Part shown: positions 1 through 6,935 of the stretch, piece by piece
Position numbering within the stretch: the stretch's first letter is position 1
How the letters are laid out: each line of letters opens with the position of its first letter
Assembly: GCA_022821905.1 (NCBI GenBank)
Contig: JAJECS010000006.1
Location: forward strand, 1 to 64,000
Direction: 5' to 3'
DNA from: Chloroflexota bacterium
GTDB taxonomy: Bacteria; Chloroflexota; UBA11872
DNA: 64,000 nucleotides
Program-made: the position numbers and the translations under genes
Notes under the pieces: model-generated
Told to the model about the DNA's origin: nothing
The model's database searches: none
Seen by the model: only the letters and a program-made list of their open reading frames with translations

Positions 1-1
1 C

Positions 2-25
2 GCCCCGCGCGTCGGCGCGCGGGGC
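2..25. terminator. GC-rich stem-loop at left edge
   Basis: A perfect 10-bp stem (2-11 with 16-25) with a 4-nt loop, almost entirely G and C. No T-tract follows on either strand, so it is not a classical intrinsic terminator. It probably lies beyond the 3' end of the minus-strand ABC operon or of a gene outside the window. The rest of 1-255 shows no convincing gene. Confidence 0.4.
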
Positions 26-180
26 CAAAACCGCCGCTAATGACGCACCACCGGCCCCAAACGCCGTCAACCCGACGCCCCACGGCACCCTGTCGCCGCT
101 CCGGCGCTCTGGCACCCTGGTTGTTCAGAGCTTCCCTAAGGGGCACAGGACTAGGCGCAACGTCCTTAGATTCCTCGCTG

Positions 181-237
181 GCGCTCGGAATGACGAAGAA
201 GGGGCGCTCGGAATGACAGACAGGGGCGCTCCGAACC
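181..237. repeat. Three 23-bp tandem units
   Basis: Units start at 181, 204 and 227. Each begins with GCGCTCGGAATGAC or a close variant (the third has GCGCTCCGAAC). The preceding segment (about 170-180) reads TTAGATTCCTCGCTG, and the whole resembles a dispersed repeat of the 'attcctcgctgcgctcggaatgac' type. It lies just downstream of the ABC permease stop codon. No coding role is seen. Confidence 0.6.
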
Positions 238-255
238 GACTCGGCCGCGAGCCGG

Positions 256-1293
256 CTAACCGCCCTTGGCGCCGGCCACATCCTTGCGTTGGAACAACCA
301 GAACGCCAGACCGCCGAGGATGACCGTATAGCCCAGCATCACCATCGCGGCGGGCAGAGGGTCGGGCACTGCGCCGATGCCGCCGGCTCCGAACGAGAAA
401 TCCCCCGAGTCCATCCAACCGCTGGCCGCGCGCCCCAGGACAAACGTTGAGATGCCCTCGAACCAGGCGAAGTTGGCCAGGATGCCGACGACGATCTGCT
501 CGATCACGTAGTAGCCGACGCTGATCGCAATGCCCATTCCCGACGACGAGGTCAATACCGACATCAGCACGGCCAACGCCACATACGGCAGGTAGACATA
601 GATGAGCTTGCCGAACGCGATGGCAAGCTCGGACCACTCGCCGGCGCCGACGATCTCACCTTCCAGCGTAAGGGTGGCGATCACGCTGGCGACGCCGACG
701 ATTGCCAGCACCAATGCGCTCAGGCCCACGCTCGCGAGCGCGATCACGAGGGTCTTGGACGCGAGCAACTGCCAGCGGCCGACGCCCCGCACCAGGACGG
801 TGCGCAGCGTCCCCCAGCCGTATTCGGTTCCTGGAACCGACGCCGCCAGAATCATGATGAGTATGACGCCAAAGAAGGCCAGCGAACTGACCAACGCGAA
901 CATCAGGCTGTTCGGGAGAAACATGGCTTGCCGGATGTCGTCGGAGTTCTCGTTTACGGATTCACAGCTCTCGGCAAACTGCTGCAGGTTCCTGGCGATG
1001 TTTTGCTGTTCCTCCCGAGAGAAACGCTCGAAGTCCAGCGGAAGATCGCCGTCCTGCATGTCCGTGAGATCAGCGCAGGTGAACTCAATCTCGACGGTTT
1101 CCCCAGCCGTATCGGTTGCGTCGAACGAGATGCTCGATTGGTTGGCGGGCCCTCCGGTTGCCACGAAGGCATAAGTGCTCCAGAAGATGAGCTGCGAGAT
1201 GGCCACGCCGATGAGCAGCAGGATCCACGGCATCCGGCGACGGTGCAGCTTGAACCACTCCCAGCGGGAGAGCCTGAGGACCTGCCCGATCAT
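256..1293 (-). CDS. ABC-2 type transporter permease
   Basis: Membrane subunit of an ABC-2-type exporter, 345 residues. The N-terminus is short and basic (WEWFKLHRRR), followed by a transmembrane helix at about 24-46. A large, acidic, probably extracytoplasmic loop (about 47-131) contains two cysteines (about 75 and 109) that could form a disulfide. Five further hydrophobic segments lie between about 132 and 335. This one-helix, large-loop, five-helix plan is typical of ABC-2 permeases (known of the family). The ATG overlaps the stop of the upstream ATPase gene by 4 bp (ATGA), so the two are co-transcribed and probably translationally coupled. The substrate cannot be read from sequence; export of a drug, lipid or peptide is possible. 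Confidence 0.85.
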   Translation of the reverse strand: MIGQVLRLSRWEWFKLHRRRMPWILLLIGVAISQLIFWSTYAFVATGGPANQSSISFDATDTAGETVEIEFTCADLTDMQDGDLPLDFERFSREEQQNIARNLQQFAESCESVNENSDDIRQAMFLPNSLMFALVSSLAFFGVILIMILAASVPGTEYGWGTLRTVLVRGVGRWQLLASKTLVIALASVGLSALVLAIVGVASVIATLTLEGEIVGAGEWSELAIAFGKLIYVYLPYVALAVLMSVLTSSSGMGIAISVGYYVIEQIVVGILANFAWFEGISTFVLGRAASGWMDSGDFSFGAGGIGAVPDPLPAAMVMLGYTVILGGLAFWLFQRKDVAGAKGG

Positions 1294-2204
1294 TCGAGCT
1301 CACCCGCGACGTCGCCGGTGACTTCGAGGAAGTACTGCTCCAGCGACTGTTGCAGGGGCGTGATCTCCGCGACGTAGACGCCGGACTTGCCGAGCGCGGC
1401 GGTCAGCTCCGAGGTGCGGTCGTGCGGCGCGGTCACGATGAGCGCCTCGCCCTCGATCCGCACCTCGTCCACCCACTCCAGCGCCGAGAGAATTTCGACG
1501 GCTTCCGCGTCGTCGGAGGTTCGCAGTCGGATCTGTTCCTGCTGGTGGAGTAAGTCGCCGACGGCGCCCTGGGCGATCACCTTGCCCTTGGACAGGATGG
1601 CGACGCTGTCGCAGATCTGCTCCACCTCGTTGAGCAGGTGGCTGGAGAGCAGCACGGTGCGATCGGCGCTCCCCAGGTTGCGAATCAACTCGCGCACTTC
1701 GGCCATTCCCGCCGGGTCCATGCCGTTGGTCGGCTCGTCCAGGATCAGCAGCTCGGGGTTGCCGAGCAGCGTGTAGGCCAAGCCCAGCCGCTGCTTCATC
1801 CCCAGCGAGTAAGTCTGGAATCGGTCGCCGGCCCGGTCGGCCAGGCCGACCTGTTCGAGCAGATCGTCCAGCTCCTTGGGCGAGCCGCGGCCCGAGATGC
1901 CCTGAAAATAGGCCAGGTTGCGGCGTCCCGAGAGATAGGGATAGAAGTACGGCTGCTCGACGATGGCGCCCACGCGATGCAGCGCCTCAGCGTGGCTCGT
2001 CTGGGAGCCCAGCAGGCTGAAGCTGCCCGAGGTCGGGCGCACCAGACCCAGCAGCATGCCGATGGTGGTGGTCTTGCCCGATCCGTTGGGGCCCAGGAGA
2101 CCGAAGATGCGCCCGCGGGGCACTTCGAGCGTGAGCTGGTCGACAGCGAGGATGTGACCGTAACGCTTCGTCAAGGCCTCGGTCTGGATGACGAAGTCGT
2201 TCAA
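1290..2204 (-). CDS. ABC transporter ATP-binding protein
   Basis: Nucleotide-binding subunit partnering the permease immediately downstream, 304 residues. All motifs are intact: Walker A GPNGSGKTT at 38-46, Q-loop in VEQPYF near 83, signature SLGMKQR at 133-139, Walker B LLILDEPTNG at 152-161, and the switch histidine in LLSSHLLNE near 190. The C-terminal 80 residues resemble the regulatory extension of CcmA/BcrA-like exporter ATPases. The start is TTG at 2204, chosen because AGGA lies 6 nt upstream and the KRYG motif follows at the usual distance. A long, structured leader precedes it (see 2385-2475). Confidence 0.92.
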   Translation of the reverse strand: MNDFVIQTEALTKRYGHILAVDQLTLEVPRGRIFGLLGPNGSGKTTTIGMLLGLVRPTSGSFSLLGSQTSHAEALHRVGAIVEQPYFYPYLSGRRNLAYFQGISGRGSPKELDDLLEQVGLADRAGDRFQTYSLGMKQRLGLAYTLLGNPELLILDEPTNGMDPAGMAEVRELIRNLGSADRTVLLSSHLLNEVEQICDSVAILSKGKVIAQGAVGDLLHQQEQIRLRTSDDAEAVEILSALEWVDEVRIEGEALIVTAPHDRTSELTAALGKSGVYVAEITPLQQSLEQYFLEVTGDVAGELE

Positions 2205-2384
2205 GGCAGTCCTGTTCGCTTCAACGTGATTGCCCGCAAAGACGGCACATCATACGAGGTCACGGCAAGCATTCTTGAGCAGGGGACGGCATCGGAGCCG
2301 GTCGCGCGTGATTCCAGGATGGCGCAGATACGTTGCTGCACGCTACCCCTTCCAATCGACAGCCCCAGCGAGCGCGCCGGGGTG

Positions 2385-2475
2385 ATTTCCCGTACCACCA
2401 GGCTCGACCCCAGCAGCCGCTGAGGCTGCCGGGAAATACACAACGCGCCTTGCGGCGCGCTATTAGCCTGGTGGT
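2385..2475 (-). ncRNA. Candidate pseudoknotted leader RNA
   Basis: In 91 nt there are four perfect pairings: 2394-2404 with 2465-2475 (11 bp), 2385-2392 with 2430-2437 (8 bp), 2413-2418 with 2424-2429 (6 bp, 5-nt loop) and 2444-2449 with 2454-2459 (6 bp, 4-nt loop). The first two interleave, so the fold is a pseudoknot with one hairpin in each connecting loop. On the minus strand the last hairpin is capped by GCAA, a GNRA tetraloop; on the plus strand it would be TTGC. The element lies about 180 nt upstream of the ABC ATPase start and begins where an extended -10 at 2482-2490 would place the transcript start. It matches no riboswitch I can name. Alternatives are a mobile inverted-repeat element or a plus-strand ribozyme-like fold. 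Confidence 0.5.
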
Positions 2476-2481
2476 GGAGGG

Positions 2482-2490
2482 ATGGTATCA
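2482..2490 (-). promoter_or_regulatory. Extended -10 of ABC operon
   Basis: The minus strand reads TGATACCAT, matching TGnTAnnnT. The +1 would fall at about 2475, the first base of the 11-bp stem of the leader element. No good -35 is visible, as is usual for extended -10 promoters. The same motif type lies before both peptide-binding-protein genes and the VanW gene. Confidence 0.4.
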
Positions 2491-2594
2491 CGCCCGGGAC
2501 CGGAGCGACCCACCACCTTGGGATTCATGCTGGGCCGATGGGCGACCTATGCGTGCGCCGCATATGAGCGGGTCACAGGCATCCGGTTAGCCGC

Positions 2595-2990
2595 CTACGC
2601 GGGCTCCTCGCGCCGGACGGTGCCTATGCGGTCGATCGCGCGGTCGAACGAGGCCACCACCCCGACGCCCGTCCGCTCCGCGCTGGCCACCAGATAGGCG
2701 TCGGCGTAGTCGAGACCGTGCACCTCGTAGACCTCCACCGCGCGTAGGAGCAGCGGGCCGTCGACAACGCGGATGGCGCGAAAGGCAAGGATCGACCGCA
2801 GCGCCTCGGCCACCTGGTGTCGAGGCGCCTCGTAGTACGACTCCAACACATACGCGACCTCGGCGAGGATGAGGTCGGGGAGGAGCAACGTGTCGGCGTG
2901 TTGGAGATGTCGAGTTGCCCTTCTCGCCTGTTCTGGGGGATCGCCGGTGAGATGCCGGACGAGAACGTTCGTGTCGAGAAAGGCCGTCAT
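2595..2990 (-). CDS. PIN-domain toxin, VapC-like
   Basis: Putative ribonuclease toxin of a type II toxin-antitoxin pair, 131 residues, the usual length for VapC. Acidic PIN residues are present: D6 in FLDTNVLVR, E44, D94/D97 in the GLDYADAYL segment, and D116 in ASFDRAID. These coordinate metal in the family. The ATG at 2990 overlaps the antitoxin stop by 4 bp, the normal antitoxin-first arrangement. The target RNA cannot be inferred; VapC enzymes typically cut tRNA or rRNA. Confidence 0.87.
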   Translation of the reverse strand: MTAFLDTNVLVRHLTGDPPEQARRATRHLQHADTLLLPDLILAEVAYVLESYYEAPRHQVAEALRSILAFRAIRVVDGPLLLRAVEVYEVHGLDYADAYLVASAERTGVGVVASFDRAIDRIGTVRREEPA

Positions 2991-3235
2991 CGCCGCGAGG
3001 CGGCTCTAGCCTTCCGGGTTTCGCGCACGACGTCGTCCCACGGTGTGCCGCGCTTGGTGGCCGGTACGGTCACTGAACCGGCGAGTTCAATGAGGTCGGC
3101 GCTGCGCGCCAGGATCGCCCGTTGCCCCTCGACCCTGAAGACGACCTGGTCGCCTTCCTGAATGGTGAGCGCCTCACGCACCGCGCGAGGAATCGTGACC
3201 TGGCCTTTTGACGTGACTCGCGCCGCGACGTCCAT
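2987..3235 (-). CDS. AbrB/MazE-family antitoxin
   Basis: Swapped-hairpin DNA-binding antitoxin of the AbrB/SpoVT type, about 82 residues. The N-terminus (residues 5-45) has the family core TSKGQVTIPRAVREAL followed by GDQVVF; the basic C-terminal tail (WDDVVRETRKARAASRR) is likely the toxin-binding arm. I start it at the ATG at 3235 because AAGGAG lies 7 nt upstream and the AbrB fold begins immediately; a longer frame to 3328 adds unrelated sequence. It overlaps the PIN toxin by 4 bp. Autoregulation is likely through the inverted repeat just upstream. Confidence 0.85.
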   Translation of the reverse strand: MDVAARVTSKGQVTIPRAVREALTIQEGDQVVFRVEGQRAILARSADLIELAGSVTVPATKRGTPWDDVVRETRKARAASRR

Positions 3236-3243
3236 ATGGCGCT

Positions 3244-3284
3244 CCTTACTATTGATCGACAGTAAGGATACGCCAACGGTCAAG
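3244..3284 (-). promoter_or_regulatory. Operator/promoter of the vapBC-like pair
   Basis: Inverted repeat CCTTACT (3244-3250) and AGTAAGG (3261-3267) around a 10-bp centre, directly upstream of the antitoxin Shine-Dalgarno. A -10-like TATCCT on the minus strand (3270-3265) overlaps the outer arm, and TTGACC occurs at 3284-3279 but at poor spacing. The layout fits a toxin-antitoxin complex repressing its own promoter. Confidence 0.4.
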
Positions 3285-3355
3285 GTCTGCGAATTCCCGG
3301 GCTGCACGCAGCCCCGGGCCACCGGCACTGGTGCGCCGGGCTCAGCCCGCGTCGG

Positions 3356-4279
3356 CTACAGCGTGAAGGTGTCCGGGCCGGTGCGGCGCCAGTCGGGACG
3401 GTAGCCCTCCTTGGCGTTGTATCCCATGGACGGGAACACCTGCTGGGGCGTGCGCCAGGGCCATGCCTGGCCGCCGATGACGCGGTAGTCGTCGTCCCTG
3501 CCGCACAGCCAATAGAACATGTGCGCCACGAAGATGGCCGTGCGGTGGCCGCCGTAGTAGGCGGTGTGGAAGTCGAAGTCGTCCTCCACAATCCAATCGC
3601 GCTGGGGCGGCGCCGAGCGCCAGTAGTTGTACTTCAGCATCCGCCGCCGGCCGGTCGAGGTGGAGACGCCGCGCCGGTGCAGGATGCTCTGGTGATGGAT
3701 GCCGATCGTCCCGGCGGGACCTTCGAGCAGGACGCCCTGTTCCTCGAAGTCGCGCTTGTTGGGTCCAATGTGGGTGCCCGGAAACACCTCCGTGGGGCCC
3801 ATCCCGGCCGGGGTGTCCTGCGGAAAGTAGAAGACTTCCAGGAAGTTGAGCTCGGGACCGAAGATGTGGTCGGCGTCCTGATGCCACCCCTGCGCCGGCA
3901 TGGGGCACTCGGCGAGATGGTGGCTGGTAATCACGGGCAGGCCGACGTTGGCGCCGAGCAGGGATCGCAGCGCGCCCGCGAGCTGCGGATTCAGCAGCAC
4001 GTGCTCGATGAACCACTCCTCGAGCAGGATGGCGCTCGGCTCGTGCGAGCTGCGAATGCGCTCCAAGTCGTCCAGCGTCAGCCCCGGCGGCATCATGACC
4101 GGGTTGAGCGGGGCTTTGCCGTCCAGATAGTCACAGCACTTCTGGTTGATCTCGTCCGGCACGACGCCTTCGAGCAAGAGGTGCCCGTCGCGACAGAATT
4201 CGAGCACCTGGCTGTCGGTGAGCGTGGGGGCGCAGTCGAACGATCGGGCTTCGCTGTCGTACTCGACGCTGGATGGCAT
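3356..4279 (-). CDS. Phytanoyl-CoA dioxygenase (PhyH) family protein
   Basis: Fe(II)/2-oxoglutarate-dependent oxygenase, 307 residues. The HxD iron-binding pair is H133 and D135 (GWHQDADH), the distal histidine is probably H201 (ILHRRG), and arginines at 211-213 could hold the 2-oxoglutarate carboxylate. The DG-x-LLLEGVV segment near residue 31 is the usual PhyH N-terminal signature. Substrate is unknown: bacterial PhyH enzymes hydroxylate lipids, ectoine, amino acids or natural products. One of three divergent PhyH genes here (others at 27.4 and 58.1 kb). It is downstream of tRNA-Lys on the same strand, not in a clear operon. Confidence 0.85.
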   Translation of the reverse strand: MPSSVEYDSEARSFDCAPTLTDSQVLEFCRDGHLLLEGVVPDEINQKCCDYLDGKAPLNPVMMPPGLTLDDLERIRSSHEPSAILLEEWFIEHVLLNPQLAGALRSLLGANVGLPVITSHHLAECPMPAQGWHQDADHIFGPELNFLEVFYFPQDTPAGMGPTEVFPGTHIGPNKRDFEEQGVLLEGPAGTIGIHHQSILHRRGVSTSTGRRRMLKYNYWRSAPPQRDWIVEDDFDFHTAYYGGHRTAIFVAHMFYWLCGRDDDYRVIGGQAWPWRTPQQVFPSMGYNAKEGYRPDWRRTGPDTFTL

Positions 4280-4302
4280 GGGCGGCGGTATCCGAGGTTG
4301 CC

Positions 4303-4327
4303 GAGGCCGCCTATTCTATGCGGCCTC
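4303..4327. other. Stem-loop between tRNA-Lys and phyH
   Basis: GAGGCCGC (4303-4310) pairs perfectly with GCGGCCTC (4320-4327) around a 9-nt loop. It lies downstream of tRNA-Lys and about 25 nt upstream of the PhyH start on the same strand, so it could end the tRNA transcript or sit in the PhyH leader. There is no T-tract. Confidence 0.35.
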
Positions 4328-4420
4328 GCCCGTGAAGGCAGTGCGGGGCGTCAACGCTCACGGAGCACCTGCACGGGCGCCGGGCGCACGGCACCAAAGA
4401 TGTCAGACGCCCAGACCTGG

Positions 4421-4493
4421 TACCCCCGGTAGGAATCGAACCTACAACCTTCGGATTAAGAGTCCGCTGCTCTGCCAATTGAGCTACGGAGGC
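4421..4493 (-). tRNA. tRNA-Lys (anticodon CTT)
   Basis: A 73-nt cloverleaf read on the minus strand. The acceptor GCCTCCG pairs with CGGGGGT (with G-U pairs), the D-arm is GCTC/GAGC, the anticodon loop is CTCTTAA with anticodon CTT, and the T-arm is GTAGG/CCTAC with TTCGATT. The top anticodon-stem pair is a G-A mismatch. CCA is not encoded. A promoter fits 3 nt upstream of the mature 5' end. Confidence 0.95.
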
Positions 4494-4502
4494 CGGTTGC
4501 CC

Positions 4503-4532
4503 AGTCTACTGGCGCGGTGCTGGCGGCCTCAA
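4503..4532 (-). promoter_or_regulatory. Promoter of tRNA-Lys
   Basis: On the minus strand TTGAGG (4532-4527) is separated by 18 bp from TAGACT (4508-4503). Transcription would start near 4496, three bases before the tRNA. Confidence 0.5.
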
Positions 4533-4572
4533 TGATGGGGCGCTGCCTGCACCATGAATTAAGCTTGACGGC

Positions 4573-5184
4573 ATGAGCAGCGACGCTCCGCCAGAGCCCC
4601 CGCAGCCGACGCCGGAAGGGCGGCGCCTGCGGCTCCCATCCCTGTCGCGAAGCGCCGCCGTGATCGCCCTGGCGCTGGCCGTCGGTGGCGCGGCGCTGGG
4701 TCTGTCAATTGCGAACCGTCTGGCGGATGACGATCGCGGGACGGTGGCATACCTGAGCAAGGTCGAGGCGGGGCGCTGGAGCGAGCGATTCGGGCCCGCA
4801 CCGGGCTATAAGCCCGGATTCGTCCGCCCGCCGAGCCGATTTGGCCGCGGCTCGTTCGGCAAGGACAGCTGGGCCCGCAAGCCTGACGGCAAGCACGGCG
4901 CACGCTCACCGGCCCGCACCGATTCCGCCGCCGGCATGGTGATCGCCATCGGCGAGGTCACGGGCGTGTCACACGGCACGATCAGCATGTTCACCATTCT
5001 CGGCAACGACGTTGACATTGCCCTGCGGGAGGCCGATCAGGCTGAGGGCATTGCCCTTGGTGGATGGGCGGTCGTCATGGCGGAACGGACCGGCGACGGA
5101 CTGGCGGCGCGCTGGGTGCGCCCGATGCCGGCGCCGGACGATTTCCCCGACCGCGCGCGCCTGCGGCCCGCGGTCGCGAGCTAG
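4573..5184 (+). CDS. Membrane-anchored protein, DUF5666-like
   Basis: 203 residues with no confident function. The N-terminus is Pro-rich, then one transmembrane helix at about 28-47 (AAVIALALAVGGAALGL), a basic and glycine-rich linker (about 65-115), and a C-terminal beta-type domain (about 118-190: GEVTGVSHGTISMFT..., ending ARWVRPM). That domain resembles the small OB-like DUF5666 repeats of extracytoplasmic proteins; the resemblance is by eye. Topology suggests an exported C-terminus. The stop is 12 bp before the next gene, so the two are probably co-transcribed. Confidence 0.6.
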   Translation: MSSDAPPEPPQPTPEGRRLRLPSLSRSAAVIALALAVGGAALGLSIANRLADDDRGTVAYLSKVEAGRWSERFGPAPGYKPGFVRPPSRFGRGSFGKDSWARKPDGKHGARSPARTDSAAGMVIAIGEVTGVSHGTISMFTILGNDVDIALREADQAEGIALGGWAVVMAERTGDGLAARWVRPMPAPDDFPDRARLRPAVAS

Positions 5185-5196
5185 TAGCGCCCGCGA

Positions 5197-5829
5197 ATGG
5201 CGATCCTGCGACACATTGCCGACGTTCCGCTCTATGCGGCGATCGGCGTCGGGCCCCTGGTGGCCGGTCGCACGGTGATCGACGGATTTATCGGGGTCCA
5301 GGGCGAACCGTGGCTCGGGCGGACCTCGCTCACCATCGAGTGGCTGGCGTTCGTGGTGCTCGGCTACTTCTTCACGCGAACGCTGGTTGGCCTATCGCTG
5401 GACTATGAGACGTTTTGGCGGGTGCCGGGCCGGATGAGCGAGTTTGCCGCGCTGCTGTCCGCGGAGAGCTCCGACGGGCCGCTGCATGCCCACGTGGAGC
5501 GGTCGGGCGGTGACGTGTCGGCGGCCCTGCACGCGAAGGTGCTGAGTCGGGCCGGCATTGGTGGATCGTCGCTCGGTGGGCTGCACGCGCTGTACATCGC
5601 CTTTCGAGCGGGCTTGCTCGGCGCCGTCGTCGCGCTCATGTGCCTGGTCGTCGAGCTATTGCGCCGCGCAGTGAGCGGGGACGCTGAAATCCTGCTCATC
5701 GGGGTTCTTGCGGCCGTCGCGGCGGCGGTGGTGCTCGTCGCGTCGCTGGGAAGCCGGATCGTTGGCCGCGGGGTCGCGTATTACGTCGCCCGCAAGATCC
5801 GGAGACTGGCAGCGGACGCCTCGGGCTGA
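5197..5829 (+). CDS. Hypothetical multi-pass membrane protein
   Basis: 210 residues, family not recognised. Hydrophobic segments lie at about 8-28, 45-66, 133-153 and 163-190, suggesting four transmembrane helices with a central soluble loop (about 70-130) carrying charged residues. The N-terminus (MAILRHIADVPLYAAIG) could be a re-entrant or amphipathic helix. It begins 12 bp after the DUF5666-like gene; the two may form a membrane pair. Nothing in the sequence shows a catalytic motif. Confidence 0.6.
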   Translation: MAILRHIADVPLYAAIGVGPLVAGRTVIDGFIGVQGEPWLGRTSLTIEWLAFVVLGYFFTRTLVGLSLDYETFWRVPGRMSEFAALLSAESSDGPLHAHVERSGGDVSAALHAKVLSRAGIGGSSLGGLHALYIAFRAGLLGAVVALMCLVVELLRRAVSGDAEILLIGVLAAVAAAVVLVASLGSRIVGRGVAYYVARKIRRLAADASG

Positions 5830-5878
5830 TTCACGGAGCGCTCGGAACGAAGCGATTCCGGACGCAGGCTCGGTCGGT

Positions 5879-6643
5879 CTAGGCGATCGTCGGCAAGTTG
5901 AGAAACTCTGCCTCGCAGTCGCGCTGCTCGGCGATGAGGTCGGCGAGGGCACGCACCCCGAATATCTCGGTGGCATAGTGCCCGGCGGCGATGAAGTGGA
6001 TGCCTAGCTCGCGCGCGAGCATCTCCGCCGGTTCGGCCATGTCGCCCGTGATCAAGACGTCCGCGCCAAGCGCCTGCGCCTCCTGAATGAAGGACGCGCC
6101 GCCGCCGCTGCACACCGCCACGCGCTGAATCGAGGCCGGCCCGTGCATGAACGTCGCGTGCGGTCGACCAATGGCGGCCTCCACGCGTTCGACCAGCGCC
6201 GCGGGAGTCAGTGGATGAGCCGCGCGGCCGATCTTGCCGATGGATCGGCCACCGCTGAGCGCGAACGGCGTGGGCTCCGGCTCGAGCCCGAGCGCGCCCA
6301 CGATTTGCGCGTTGTTGCCCAGGCTGTCGTGCGCGTCCAACGCTAGGTGGTAGGCGGCGAGGCTGATATCGGCGTCGAACAGCGCGCGCAGACGCTCTCG
6401 CATGACCCGATTGACCACGCGGCTGTCACGGTCCCAGAAGAGCCCGTGGTGCACGACGACCAGCTGCGCCCCGACTCGCGCGGCTTGCCCAAACAGCGCC
6501 AGACTGGAGCTGACGGCGGTGACCACCCGCTCGACGCGCTCGCTGCCGACCACTTGCAGGCCCATGGGCCCATAGTCCGGAAACGCAGCCACGTCGAGCG
6601 TGGCGTCCAGAAACGCGATCAGGTCGTCGCGGCGCTCCGACAC
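5879..6643 (-). CDS. Nif3-like dinuclear metal centre protein
   Basis: Member of the Nif3/YbgI (DUF34) family, 254 residues, the normal size of the two-lobe form without an insert. Metal-binding residues are visible: HH at 65-66 (VVVHHGLFWD), H and D in the AYHLALDAHDSLGNN segment near 95-102, and H in AAGHYATEIFG near 219. Members form hexamers with two metal ions; the reaction is still uncertain, with GTP cyclohydrolase-like or metal-related roles proposed. The start is GTG at 6643, 7 bp after the stop of the DUF5069 gene; a longer frame reads back through that gene and is rejected. Confidence 0.87.
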   Translation of the reverse strand: MSERRDDLIAFLDATLDVAAFPDYGPMGLQVVGSERVERVVTAVSSSLALFGQAARVGAQLVVVHHGLFWDRDSRVVNRVMRERLRALFDADISLAAYHLALDAHDSLGNNAQIVGALGLEPEPTPFALSGGRSIGKIGRAAHPLTPAALVERVEAAIGRPHATFMHGPASIQRVAVCSGGGASFIQEAQALGADVLITGDMAEPAEMLARELGIHFIAAGHYATEIFGVRALADLIAEQRDCEAEFLNLPTIA

Positions 6644-6650
6644 CCGGCGG

Positions 6651-6905
6651 CTAGCTGACGGCCTTGCTTGCCTCGCGCACCCCGTCGACCAGCTCGGCGT
6701 CCGTGTCGCTGGCTGTGGCGATGCGCATGAACTCATCCGCCGAGAGCCCCAGCTCGCCCAGCACGCGTTTGTCGATGGGACACGGGTAGATGTAGTCGTC
6801 GATGGTCCCGTCGGCCTTGGCCCGGGCCTTGTCCGACATGCGGGCAATCCAGGGAATGCCGCCGATCACGAGGTCGCGCGACCGCGGCTGGAAGCCTTCG
6901 CTCAT
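6651..6905 (-). CDS. DUF5069 domain protein
   Basis: Small soluble protein of 84 residues that I recognise as DUF5069-like from the opening (SRDLVIGGIPWIARMSDKARAK), the central YPCPIDKRVLGELGL and the C-terminal FMRIATASDTDAELVDGVRE. Function is unknown. It precedes the Nif3-like gene by 7 bp on the same strand, so the two are likely one transcript. No transmembrane segment or signal peptide. Confidence 0.75.
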   Translation of the reverse strand: MSEGFQPRSRDLVIGGIPWIARMSDKARAKADGTIDDYIYPCPIDKRVLGELGLSADEFMRIATASDTDAELVDGVREASKAVS

Positions 6906-6935
6906 AGGTCGATCCCCTGTGTCGTGTACCAGAGT

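Larger units (their letters stand above)
2205..2594 (-). other. Long untranslated region before ABC operon
   Basis: 390 bp without a credible gene. The one minus-strand reading frame that spans it (2201-2491) has no similarity I recognise, runs straight through the paired element at 2385-2475, and has no ribosome binding site. I read the region as the 5' leader and promoter of the ABC operon: a candidate -10 at 2482-2487, a predicted transcript start near 2475, the paired element 2475-2385, then about 180 nt without obvious structure up to the TTG start. Confidence 0.5.

Noticed and set aside
2385-2475. HDV ribozyme or T-box riboswitch
   Set aside because: The plus-strand stem order fits HDV-like ribozymes, but no cleavage-site G, no clear P1.1 pair and no expected loop are seen. 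The GGTGGTACGGG in the minus strand only vaguely recalls a T-box; the specifier and antiterminator features are missing.
2201-2491. Minus-strand 96-codon frame over the leader
   Set aside because: It passes through the paired element and has no ribosome binding site or similarity; the leader reading fits better.
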